NCBI GenBank assembly: GCA_038228295.1 | Contig: JBBRPH010000002.1 | Location: 1 to 64,000, forward strand | DNA length: 64,000 nucleotides | From: JAICKM01 sp038228295 | Lineage (GTDB): Bacteria > Chloroflexota > Chloroflexia > QHBQ01 > JAICKM01 | Direction: 5' to 3' | Part shown: positions 32,159 through 40,106 of the stretch, one piece after another | Position numbering within the stretch: position 1 is the first letter of the stretch | Layout: every line of letters starts with the position of its first letter | Translations under genes and position numbers: made by a program | Notes under the pieces: generated by a model | Databases searched by the model: none | Seen by the model: only the letters and a program-made list of their open reading frames with translations | What the model was told of the DNA's origin: nothing

Positions 32159-34111
32159 ATGGGACTACTTGCACCGCTCGCCCTCGCTTTTGTGCCTGTG
32201 TTGGCTGCTATTACCGCGCTGTACTGGCTGCGGTTACGGCGGCCCGAAACGGGTGTGTCCAGCTTGCACCTGTGGCAGGCGTTGCTACGCGACCGCGAAG
32301 CCAATGCGGCCTGGTCACGGCTCAATGCCTCGCTGCTCTGGCTACTACAGTTAGGCATCGCAGCGGCGCTGATCCTGGCGTTGGCGCGGCCCTGGGCGGC
32401 CACCCCGCAGAGCGGCGGGCGTAACCTAATTCTCATCTTGGACACCTCGGCCGGTATGGGTTCGACCGATGAACCGGGCGGCCACACACGCCTGGACGAG
32501 GCGCGCCGCCTGGCTGGCGAACGCATCGCCGCCCTACCCGGCAACGGTACGGCGCTGCTGATCGCCGGCGGCAACCATGCCACGCTGGTTAGCCCGGCTA
32601 CGGATGACCGCACGGCACTGCGGCGGGCCCTCGACGGGTTGCACGTGGAGCCGACCGGCACCGATCTGCACGATGCACTGGCGCTGGCCGCCGGCCTGGC
32701 GCCCGCTCAGCCTGACCCTGAAGTAGTGGTCTATTCCGACGGACGTTTTCCCGATCCGAGCCGCGACGGGTTGACCATTCCTGCGCCGTTACGCTTCGTG
32801 GCGGTGGGCACACGCGGGGCGAATCAGGCGATTGTCGCCCTCAGCCTACGACGCAACGCCGCCACCCTCAGCCTGTTCGCCCAGGTGCTGAACGCCAGTG
32901 ATCAACCGGTGAACCGCCGCCTCGACATTGCGCTCGACGGCGTGGCCTGGGCCGGGCGCAACCTGAGCTTGCCACCGGGCACGAGCCAGACCGTGCTGTT
33001 CGACGAAGTGCCGCCCGCCACCGGGCAAGTCCACGCTCATCTCGCCGGGAGCGATGACCTGGCTGTTGATGACGATGCTTGGACGGTCAACCGTAGCGCC
33101 GACCCCGTATCCGCCTTGTTGGTGAGCGACGGCAACCGCTTCTTGCAAAACGCGCTGGTGTTGCTGCCCAACGTCAACCTCAGCCGCAGCACGCCCGCCG
33201 AGTACAGCCCCGATCTGACCGCTACACTCACCGTGTTCGACCGCGTGGTGCCCACCGGCACGCTACCGACCGGTAATCTGCTGTTTATCGCCCCGCCTAC
33301 TTCGACGCTGCTATTTGATCGCAACGGCAGCGTGACTGAGCCGGCGCCCAGTCTGCCACCGCCACCGGCCGGTGCCGACGGCAACCCTGCATCCGATCCC
33401 ATTCTGCGTTACACCGATCTGAGTAATCTGCACGTCGCCCAGGCGGCACGCATTGAGCGCACGGCCTGGGCACGCACCGTCTTGGGCAGCGATCAGGGGC
33501 CGCTGATCCTGGCAGGCGAGACAGGGGGCCGCCGTATCGTTATCATTGCTTTCGATCTGCACGACAGCGACCTGCCCTTACAGGCCGATTTTCCGTTGCT
33601 GATACGCAACCTCGTCGGCTATCTATCGCCTGATGCCGCCGGCGGATTGGCGGTGAGCGTGCCGGCCGGCGCGCCGGTGGCGTTGGTCGCGGATAAAGAC
33701 GAGGGCGTGACCCGCCTCAGCGTGGCCGGGCCGGACGGCACGCTCCTGGCCGATTACGCCGTGCAGCCCACAGAGACCCACTTTCAGTTTACCGGCACAA
33801 GCAGGCTCGGCCTCTATGTGGTCAGCCAATGGGCCGGGGCGGGCGTTATCCGGCGCGAGGGCTTCACGGTCAACCTGTTCGCGCCCGCCGAAGCGCGCCT
33901 GCTGCCGGTGCAAGCGCCCGCTCTGCCTCCGTCCCGCCGCCCTGCCGGCGTTGCGGTGGTCGAGTCGGCGCGCGTCGAGTGGTGGCCGATCGCGGCTGCG
34001 CTGGCTCTGCTGGTGCTGGTCGCCGAGTGGCTCCTCACCCATCGCCTGGGCCTGCGTCGCCTGGGGCAACGCTTCGCCCGTCGCCCGGAGGATCACCTTG
34101 CAAATCCGTGA
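32159..34111 (+). CDS. BatA/VWA-domain membrane protein
   Basis: 650 residues. N-terminal BatA domain with two membrane helices (LLAPLALAFVPVLAAITALYWLRLRRPETGVSSLHLWQAL and LLWLLQLGIAAALILALARPWAA), then a von Willebrand A domain with a metal-site-like start LILILDTSAGMGST (the usual DxSxS reads D-T-S-A-G) and TGTDLHDALALAAGL. A long extracellular beta region follows, then a C-terminal helix (WPIAAALALLVLVAEWLLTHR). BatA-type proteins work with MoxR ATPases in envelope stress or protein maturation. Ends 14 nt inside the next gene, so the two are translationally linked. Confidence 0.88.
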   Translation: MGLLAPLALAFVPVLAAITALYWLRLRRPETGVSSLHLWQALLRDREANAAWSRLNASLLWLLQLGIAAALILALARPWAATPQSGGRNLILILDTSAGMGSTDEPGGHTRLDEARRLAGERIAALPGNGTALLIAGGNHATLVSPATDDRTALRRALDGLHVEPTGTDLHDALALAAGLAPAQPDPEVVVYSDGRFPDPSRDGLTIPAPLRFVAVGTRGANQAIVALSLRRNAATLSLFAQVLNASDQPVNRRLDIALDGVAWAGRNLSLPPGTSQTVLFDEVPPATGQVHAHLAGSDDLAVDDDAWTVNRSADPVSALLVSDGNRFLQNALVLLPNVNLSRSTPAEYSPDLTATLTVFDRVVPTGTLPTGNLLFIAPPTSTLLFDRNGSVTEPAPSLPPPPAGADGNPASDPILRYTDLSNLHVAQAARIERTAWARTVLGSDQGPLILAGETGGRRIVIIAFDLHDSDLPLQADFPLLIRNLVGYLSPDAAGGLAVSVPAGAPVALVADKDEGVTRLSVAGPDGTLLADYAVQPTETHFQFTGTSRLGLYVVSQWAGAGVIRREGFTVNLFAPAEARLLPVQAPALPPSRRPAGVAVVESARVEWWPIAAALALLVLVAEWLLTHRLGLRRLGQRFARRPEDHLANP

Positions 34112-34523
34112 GTTTCAGCCCGCTGACTATCCTGCCGTGCGCGCCCTATGGGAAGCGTTGGCAATGTACCGGCCGGCGATGGACACGCCCGTCGCACTGG
34201 CCGCCTGCGTCGCCCGCAACCCCGGCCTTTTCCTGGTCGGCGTAGACCCTGGCGACCCGACCCTGATCCTGGGCACGGTGATCGGCACCTACGACGGGCG
34301 ACGCGCCTATCTCTACCACGTCGCCGTCCATCCCGCCCACCACCGCCACGGCTACGGGCGCGCCCTCGTCACCGCCGCCCTAGAGCGCCTCTGGGCGGCC
34401 GGTGCGCCCAAAGTCACCCTGCGCGTTGCCGCCGCCAACACCGGGGCTATCGCCTTCTATCACTCGCTGGGCCTGCTGTCTGACTCGCAGGTGCTGGTGA
34501 TGAGCGTGAAACGTGAGGCGTGA
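34098..34523 (+). CDS. GNAT-family N-acetyltransferase
   Basis: 141 residues from TTG 34098, preceded by CGGAGG at 5 nt and overlapping the previous gene by 14 nt. Start LQIREFQPADYPAVRALWEAL, core LYHVAVHPAHHRHGYGRALVTAALERLWAAGAPKVTLRVAAANTGAIAFYHSLGL; HHRHGYGRAL is the acetyl-CoA pyrophosphate loop. Substrate unknown. Its last codons and stop (SVKREA) come from a GTGAAACGTGAGGCGTGA repeat, so the repeat has become the C-terminus. Position inside the MoxR/VWA cluster suggests cotranscription, though a functional link is not shown. Confidence 0.88.
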   Translation: MQIREFQPADYPAVRALWEALAMYRPAMDTPVALAACVARNPGLFLVGVDPGDPTLILGTVIGTYDGRRAYLYHVAVHPAHHRHGYGRALVTAALERLWAAGAPKVTLRVAAANTGAIAFYHSLGLLSDSQVLVMSVKREA

Positions 34524-34530
34524 AACGTGA
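34503..34530. repeat. GTGAAACGTGAGGCGTGAA repeat at a gene end
   Basis: Tandem GAGCGTGAAACGTGAGGCGT / GAAACGTGA words spanning the stop codon of the acetyltransferase gene. Confidence 0.7.
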
Positions 34531-34576
34531 TTGTAGTTATAGAAACTGTGTAGGATAGAGCGTGAGGGCAGCGGTG

Positions 34577-34680
34577 GGAGGCGGCTCTGCCCGCCGCTGC
34601 TGCTCTATAGCGATCTTTAGCAGTCGCAGGGGCGGAGCAGCAGCGGGCTAGGGCTGGCATCGGCGGGCGGAGCCGCCTCC
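34577..34680. repeat. Two-layer palindromic element
   Basis: Outer arms GGAGGCGGCTCTGCCCGCCG (34577-34596) and CGGCGGGCGGAGCCGCCTCC (34661-34680) match at 19 of 20 positions; inner arms CGCTGCTGCTC (about 34595-34605) and GAGCAGCAGCG (34635-34645) match fully. The whole 104 bp could fold into one long imperfect hairpin, like a REP or MITE-type element without genes. A fragment with the same CTCCTACAA edge occurs at about 2430-2440. Confidence 0.8.
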
Positions 34681-34726
34681 TACAACGCGCCTAGCTGCCC
34701 TGAGCCGGCAAGTAGCTATAGCAACC

Positions 34727-34757
34727 GTCTACGCATTACGCATTACGCATAACGCAC
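34727..34757. repeat. ACGCATTACGCATTACGCATAACG tandem
   Basis: Tandem 8-bp word ACGCATTA, about 3 copies, just before the ribosome binding site of the twin-VWA gene. The same word occurs inside the glycosyltransferase gene at 47971-47988. Confidence 0.75.
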
Positions 34758-34774
34758 GCAGAAAGGCATCTCGC

Positions 34775-37474
34775 ATGGAACCGACCCAAGCCGCCGCCCC
34801 GTTCCTGCTTACCGACCCCTGGTGGTTGCTCGCGTTTGCGCTGCTGCCGCCGTTGATTGTGCTGGGGTTGTGGGAGGGGCAGACCGTGCGGCGGCGGCGC
34901 GTGGCGCTGGGCGTGGCGCAGGCCGGTCCCGAACGGCGGCGCGCGCGCGGTGTGGCGCTGCTGCGGGCCGTGATCTTCAGCAGCGTGCTGCTGGCATTGG
35001 CCGGGCTACAATGGGTGCGTGCCGCCGGGCCGGTTAGCACGGTCTACCTGGTAGATATCTCGGAGAGTGTGGGGACTGACGGGCGCGCTGCGGCCCATGC
35101 CTACGTGCAAAGCGCGCTGGGCGCTGCCGGCCCGGAGGATCGCAGCGCGGTGGCTCTGTTTGGCGCGCAAGCGAGCGTGGTGCGCCCGTTCGCGGCCGCC
35201 GGTCCGCTGGCGCCCTTCGGGGCCGACAGTGCGGGTAGCACCGACACGGCGGCGGCGATCCGGTTGGGGCGCGCGTTGCTGCCCCCCGAAGGGGCGCGGC
35301 GGTTGGTGGTGATCAGCGATGGGTTGGACACGGCGGGCGGGGCGCAAGCGGCCGCTGCTGAGGCGGTGGCCGCCGGAGTGCCGGTTAGTGTGGTCCCATT
35401 GCATCAAGGCGCCGCGCACGAAGTCGGCGTGTCGGCGGTGGATGTGCCTGCGACGATTCCGGTGGGCCAGGTGTTCACGATGACCGTGCGCGTGGACAGT
35501 ACCGTGGCCGAGGGTGCGACATTGCACCTATTTGACGGGCGCACCTCGCTGGCCGACCGCGAGGTGACGCTGCAACCCGGCGGCAACCCTTTCACTTTCC
35601 CCATTACCGTGCATGACCAGGGTTTCCACAGCTATCGTGTGCGGGTAGACGCGCTAGATGACCGTTGGAGCCAAAATAACGAGGCCACCGGCGTGACCCT
35701 GGTGCAGAGCGCGCCCCGCGTGCTGATCGTGGCCGGTGGGCCCGACGACGGCGAGCCGTTGCGGGTAGCGCTGGCCGCCGCCCATGTAGATGCTACTGTG
35801 GTCACGGCCTCGGAGGTGCCGACAGATACGGCGGCCCTAACGGCCTACGACAGTGTGGTGCTGGCGAACACGCCGGCAGGCAGCCTGCCGAGCGGGGCAG
35901 ACCGCGCACTGCAAACCTATGTGCGCGACCTGGGGCGTGGCTTGATCATGGTCGGCGGCGAAGCCTCGTTCGGCGCCGGCGGCTACGGCAACACGCCGCT
36001 GGAGGCCGCACTGCCGGTCAGTATGGATGTGCGCAGCAATCAGCGCCAGGCCGATGTGGCCCTGGCGCTGGTGGTGGATAAATCGGGCAGTATGGGTCGC
36101 TGCCATTGCGGCGCCAGCGGCGCGTTCCGTTCGACTACCGCGCAGGAGTCGGGTGTGGCGAAAGTAGATATTGCCAAGCAGGCTATTCTGCAAGCCGCCG
36201 CCTCACTGGCCCCTACCGACCAACTCGGCGTGATCACCTTCGATACCGCCGCCCGGCCTCTCGTGGCGATACAGCCGTTGAGTCGTCTGCCCGATCTAGC
36301 CGGTCGGATCGCCGGCATCCAGGCGGCGGGTGACACCAACCTGTACGCGGGCTTGCGCGCCGGCACAGATGCGCTCAACGCCACCAGCGCCAAGCTCAAG
36401 CACATGATCCTGCTGACCGATGGATGGACTAACACTGCTTCCTATGATGCGCTGCTGGCCGAGATGCGGACCGATCACATTACCCTGTCCACTATTGCGT
36501 CGGGTACCGGTTCGTCCGATCTGCTGGAAAGCCTAGCCCACAGCGGCGGTGGGCGCTATTATGCGGTCGAAGACGATAACAATGTGCCGCAACTGCTGCT
36601 GAAGGATACGGTGTTGGCAAGCGGCTCGTATCTGGTCGAAACCGCGACCTTGCCGTTGGTAGCGCGCGCCGGGTCCATCCTCAGCGGCTTGGACCTCACC
36701 CACCTGCCGGTCTTGCGCGGCTATAATAGTACCACGCCCCGACCCACCGCCGAACTCTTGCTAACCGCGCCCAACGGCGATCCACTGCTGGCCGGCTGGC
36801 AATACGGTTTGGGCCGCGCTGTGGCCTGGACGCCCGACATGAAAGGCCGTTGGGCTACCAATTGGGTACAGTGGGCCGCCTTCCCGCAGTTCGCCGCGCA
36901 GTTGGTGGGCTGGACACTGCCGCGCGCCGGTCCTAGCGGCCTGGACTCTAGCGTGATGCAAGCCGCCGGGCGCGCGCAAATCCGGGTGGACTCGCGCGAT
37001 AGTACGGGGGCCCCGCGTATGAACCTGACCACGAGTGTACAGGTGCAGGGGCCGGACGGTAGCCGGGGGGTGGTGGACTTGGCACAGACCGCGCCGGGGG
37101 TATATGAGGGCAGTATGCCCGCTGCCGCGCCTGGTGGCTACCGCATTGATGTGCAACAGACCGCCCCCGATGGGCGCGTGGTGGTGACGGGTACACTGGG
37201 TCTGGCCGTACCCTATTCGGCGGAGTACCGCCTGGGGGCCGCCGCCGGTGCGGGCACCACACAACTGGCCGCGCTGGCGGCGGCCGGTGGCGGCCGGGTG
37301 CTGGACCTTGTCGCGTCCCCCGTGTCCGTGCCGTCCGGCCCGGCGCTACCCAGCCGCGTCGCCGCTTGGCCGCTGCTGCTGACGTTGGCGTTACTACTCT
37401 TCCCGTTCGAAATTGCCCTGCGCCGGCTCACCTTCAGCCGCGCCGATCTCATGCACTTTGTGCGTCGGCGCTAG
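34775..37474 (+). CDS. Twin von Willebrand A / glutamine-amidotransferase-like membrane protein
   Basis: 899 residues; AAAGG before ATG 34775. Two N-terminal helices (PWWLLAFALLPPLIVLGL and ALLRAVIFSSVLLALAGLQW), first VWA domain starting VYLVDISESVG (metal-site DxSxS complete), a beta/Ig-like part, a glutamine-amidotransferase-like flavodoxin fold (RVLIVAGGPDDGEPLRVAL, GLIMVGGEASFGAGGYGNTPLEAALPV), second VWA starting LALVVDKSGSMGRCHCG (metal-site complete), and a C-terminal helix (WPLLLTLALLLFPFEI). The second domain also keeps DTNLYAGL and LLTDGWT. Such proteins sit beside MoxR/BatA genes; they probably sense or process proteins at the membrane. Confidence 0.9.
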   Translation: MEPTQAAAPFLLTDPWWLLAFALLPPLIVLGLWEGQTVRRRRVALGVAQAGPERRRARGVALLRAVIFSSVLLALAGLQWVRAAGPVSTVYLVDISESVGTDGRAAAHAYVQSALGAAGPEDRSAVALFGAQASVVRPFAAAGPLAPFGADSAGSTDTAAAIRLGRALLPPEGARRLVVISDGLDTAGGAQAAAAEAVAAGVPVSVVPLHQGAAHEVGVSAVDVPATIPVGQVFTMTVRVDSTVAEGATLHLFDGRTSLADREVTLQPGGNPFTFPITVHDQGFHSYRVRVDALDDRWSQNNEATGVTLVQSAPRVLIVAGGPDDGEPLRVALAAAHVDATVVTASEVPTDTAALTAYDSVVLANTPAGSLPSGADRALQTYVRDLGRGLIMVGGEASFGAGGYGNTPLEAALPVSMDVRSNQRQADVALALVVDKSGSMGRCHCGASGAFRSTTAQESGVAKVDIAKQAILQAAASLAPTDQLGVITFDTAARPLVAIQPLSRLPDLAGRIAGIQAAGDTNLYAGLRAGTDALNATSAKLKHMILLTDGWTNTASYDALLAEMRTDHITLSTIASGTGSSDLLESLAHSGGGRYYAVEDDNNVPQLLLKDTVLASGSYLVETATLPLVARAGSILSGLDLTHLPVLRGYNSTTPRPTAELLLTAPNGDPLLAGWQYGLGRAVAWTPDMKGRWATNWVQWAAFPQFAAQLVGWTLPRAGPSGLDSSVMQAAGRAQIRVDSRDSTGAPRMNLTTSVQVQGPDGSRGVVDLAQTAPGVYEGSMPAAAPGGYRIDVQQTAPDGRVVVTGTLGLAVPYSAEYRLGAAAGAGTTQLAALAAAGGGRVLDLVASPVSVPSGPALPSRVAAWPLLLTLALLLFPFEIALRRLTFSRADLMHFVRRR

Positions 37475-37495
37475 ATTTTCGCTCCACGAAGAACA

Positions 37496-37653
37496 GAATG
37501 AAGCGCGCAGAGCCGTGCAGAAGAACGGATGGGTTTAGTCGGTCATAGACCGTACCCTTGCGACAATTATTTTGTTGTGATGTGGTCCTTTAACCTTAAA
37601 CCGACCACTCCACTCCCTATCCGTTCTTCTGCGCGGCTCTGCGCGCTTCATTC
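37496..37653. repeat. Long inverted repeat, 35-bp arms, between convergent genes
   Basis: Left arm 37496-37530 (begins GAATGAAGCGCGCAGAGCCG) and right arm 37619-37653 match at 34 of 35 positions in reverse complement. Outside them, CTCCACGAAGAACAG on the left and CTGTCCTTTGTGGATC on the right extend the likeness. The 88-bp centre holds two small palindromes, GGTCATAGACC (37541-37551) and GTGGTC...GACCAC (37582-37608). It could terminate both the twin-VWA gene and the convergent regulator, or be a mobile non-coding element. Confidence 0.85.
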
Positions 37654-37682
37654 CGTCCTTCCTGTCCTTTGTGGATCAGTCG

Positions 37683-38288
37683 TTACTTCTGCGCGAGGGC
37701 GCGGCGGGCGAGGTCGCTGCCCGCCTCTTGGGTAGCGGCCAGCAGTTCCATCAGTTCGTTGAAATCTTCGCGGCTAAAGCGCAGGAACATATCAATGCCT
37801 CGGTTGAACACCTCGACAAAGCCGCGCATCTGCTCTAGACGGGCGCGCAACACATCGGGGTCGTCGCCGCTGGCATCCGGCGGCGGCGCGATGGGGGGGC
37901 CGCTTGTGCCGGGCCGCGCCGGCGGCAACAGCGCCAGCGTATCGGAGAACGCCTCAATGATCGGCTCGATTTCGCGCTTGCGCCGCTCGCGTACCACGTT
38001 CTTGAACCAGCGCCAGGGATCTTCCTCGGCCACGAAATACTGTTTGCGGTCGCCCTTGCGATGCTGGCGATGCACTACGCCCCAACTCATCAGCGACCGC
38101 AAGTTCATGCTCACATTGCCCCGGCTGATGTTCAAGCGCTCCATGATCTCGTCGGCCGTCAGTGGTTGGCCGGTCACATACAGCAGCGCGTGGATCTGAC
38201 CCATTGTCTTGTTCAGCCCCCACACGCTAACCAGGTCGCCCCATTCGTTCACAAAGCGGTCCTGTACTTCATCCAGGTTCCCTGTCAT
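37683..38288 (-). CDS. GbsR/MarR-type transcriptional regulator
   Basis: 201 residues from ATG 38288; GAGGCGG lies 6 nt upstream and the longer frame to 38372 includes the promoter. An N-terminal winged helix-turn-helix (about 20-95: WGLNKTMGQIHALLYVTGQPLTADEIMERLNISRGNVSMNLRSLMSWGVVHRQHRKGDRKQYFVAE) is of the GbsR/MarR-like kind, which in other species regulates osmolyte or choline genes. The C-terminal half is helical, probably a dimer coiled coil (ARLEQMRGFVEVFNRGIDMFLRF). It is divergently placed to a GH13 gene, and a palindrome lies in the shared control region, so that gene is a candidate target. Confidence 0.82.
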   Translation of the reverse strand: MTGNLDEVQDRFVNEWGDLVSVWGLNKTMGQIHALLYVTGQPLTADEIMERLNISRGNVSMNLRSLMSWGVVHRQHRKGDRKQYFVAEEDPWRWFKNVVRERRKREIEPIIEAFSDTLALLPPARPGTSGPPIAPPPDASGDDPDVLRARLEQMRGFVEVFNRGIDMFLRFSREDFNELMELLAATQEAGSDLARRALAQK

Positions 38289-38360
38289 GCCGCACCGCCT
38301 CTCGTTAGGTGCAGACTTTCGCCACTGCCTGCACCAAATTTCAATACCTTCTGAAAGCAA

Positions 38361-38389
38361 ATTGTACCACACGACTGCGTCGGAGTCAA
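38361..38389 (-). promoter_or_regulatory. Promoter of the GbsR/MarR-type regulator
   Basis: Minus strand TTGACT (38384-38389), 17 bp, TACAAT (38361-38366), 73 nt before the ATG. This is the general TTGACn-17-TACAAn form seen four times in the window. Confidence 0.8.
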
Positions 38390-38406
38390 GCCTTTGTTCG
38401 GGGTTA

Positions 38407-38452
38407 TGCAGGCTAATCCTGCAATGACAAGCTCCTGTCCAGGGTGTATAAT
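38407..38452 (+). promoter_or_regulatory. GH13 promoter with an adjacent operator-like palindrome
   Basis: ATGACA (38424-38429), 17 bp, TATAAT (38447-38452). Directly upstream and abutting the -35 is TGCAGG-CTAAT-CCTGCA (38407-38423), 6-bp perfect arms. It lies between the two divergent promoters, where a regulator could affect both. Confidence 0.7.
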
Positions 38453-38525
38453 AGCAGACGCGGTAAACCGGTGACTGTACCGCTTACGGCTTTGTGCCGA
38501 TTACGCTCAATAGAGGAGTGTCCCC

Positions 38526-40010
38526 TTGAACATCCAGACCCCAGAGTGGGTGCGTCACGCCGTGTTTTACCAGATTTTTCCCGACCGCTTTGCCCTATCG
38601 GCGGCGGTGCCGAAGCCGAGCAACCTCGAATCCTGGGATAGCCCACCCACCGTGTACGGCTACAAAGGCGGCGACCTGCTGGGCGTGGTCGAAAAGCTCG
38701 ATTACTTAGTGGATCTGGGCATTAACGCGATCTATTTCACGCCCATTTTTAGCTCCGCCGCTAATCACCGCTATCATACCTTTGACTATTACACGGTAGA
38801 CCCCATCTTGGGCGGCAACACGGCGTTTAAGACGCTGCTTGATGCCGCGCACGCACGGGGTATCCGCATCGTGTTGGACGGGGTGTTTAATCACGCCAGC
38901 CGGGGCTTCTACCAGTTCAATCACACCCTGGAAAACGGGTTGGCCTCGCCTTATCTCGACTGGTTCCACTTCAAGGCGATGCCGCCTAACGCCTACGACC
39001 TGAACCGTCCGCCGGGTTATGAAGCGTGGTGGGGTTATCATGCATTGCCCAAGTTCAACACCGACACCCCAGCGGTGTGCGCGTTTCTGTTGGGCGTGGC
39101 TGAATATTGGCTGCGCGAGGGTATTGACGGCTGGCGACTCGACGTGCCGGGTGAGGTGGCCGACGACTCCTTCTGGCAGGAGTTCCGGCGGCGGGTCAAG
39201 GCGATCAACCCGGACGCCTATATCGTGGGCGAAGTGTGGGAAGACAGTCGTCACTGGCTGCAAGGCGATCAGTTCGACGCAGTGATGAATTACCTGTTTG
39301 CCGAGCGGGTCATCGCCTATACCATCGGGGCGCATCTCGACAAACCCCTGGTACGCGACCAGGGCTGGAATCCCGGCCAGCCGCTCGACGGCTCCGGGTT
39401 CGCCCAGGCCATCCAATATCTGCTCGATCTCTACCCGCGCGAAGTCACTGAGGTACAGCTGAACCTGCTCGACAGCCACGATACGGCGCGCTTCCTGAGC
39501 ATGGCGCGCGACGATGTGACGGCGCTCACCCTGGCGACACTGTTCCAGATGAGCTATCCCGGTGCGCCTTCGATCTACTACGGCGACGAGATCGGCCTGG
39601 CCGGTCGTCGTGATCCCGACTGCCGGCGCAGCTTCCCGTGGGACGAGCGCGCCTGGAATAGCGACTTGCGCGCCTATTTCAAGCAGGCTATCGCCATGCG
39701 GCACGCCCACCCGGCCTTACGGACCGGCAGCTACACCGGCTTATACGCGAGCGACGGCGTGTATGCGTTCGCGCGTCGCCTAGACGACGATTACGTGGTG
39801 GTAGCGCTGAACACGGCGCGGGCCAAACGTAATGTCCCCCTGCCGCTGGCTGAGTCGCTGGCGGCGCAGGAACCGTGGCGGACGCTGATCGGCACCGGCA
39901 CGGCTACCGTCCGTGGCGCTACCCTCGAGCTTGCGCTGCCGCCCCGTAGCGGATTGGCCCTGACGCCGCCGGCCGGAGCTATTGGAGGGGTCACTGCACC
40001 TGGATCATGA
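38526..40010 (+). CDS. GH13 alpha-amylase-family glucosidase (neopullulanase/cyclomaltodextrinase-like)
   Basis: 494 residues from TTG 38526 (GAGGAG 7 nt upstream). Hydrolyses alpha-1,4/1,6 glucans. Conserved regions: I VLDGVFNHAS, II GIDGWRLDVPGEV (nucleophile Asp), III IVGEVWED (acid/base Glu), IV LLDSHDTARF (transition-state Asp), and PSIYYGDEIGLAGRRDPDCRRSFPWD. It begins with AVFYQIFPDRF and has no N-terminal starch-binding domain, so it resembles the compact neopullulanase-like subgroup. There is no signal peptide; action on imported oligosaccharides in the cytoplasm is likely. Substrate precision is inferred. Confidence 0.92.
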   Translation: MNIQTPEWVRHAVFYQIFPDRFALSAAVPKPSNLESWDSPPTVYGYKGGDLLGVVEKLDYLVDLGINAIYFTPIFSSAANHRYHTFDYYTVDPILGGNTAFKTLLDAAHARGIRIVLDGVFNHASRGFYQFNHTLENGLASPYLDWFHFKAMPPNAYDLNRPPGYEAWWGYHALPKFNTDTPAVCAFLLGVAEYWLREGIDGWRLDVPGEVADDSFWQEFRRRVKAINPDAYIVGEVWEDSRHWLQGDQFDAVMNYLFAERVIAYTIGAHLDKPLVRDQGWNPGQPLDGSGFAQAIQYLLDLYPREVTEVQLNLLDSHDTARFLSMARDDVTALTLATLFQMSYPGAPSIYYGDEIGLAGRRDPDCRRSFPWDERAWNSDLRAYFKQAIAMRHAHPALRTGSYTGLYASDGVYAFARRLDDDYVVVALNTARAKRNVPLPLAESLAAQEPWRTLIGTGTATVRGATLELALPPRSGLALTPPAGAIGGVTAPGS

Positions 40011-40106
40011 TACCCCAGTGATGCGCGACTACCATCTGGACAGTTCGGTGCGCGGCTGAACGCGCTCAACCGAACACGGGTAGTGCAACCCGCCTGAGCG
40101 CCGGCG

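Noticed and set aside
38706..39710. 334-residue minus-strand frame across the GH13 gene
   Set aside because: The plus frame carries every GH13 catalytic region; the minus frame has no recognisable domain.
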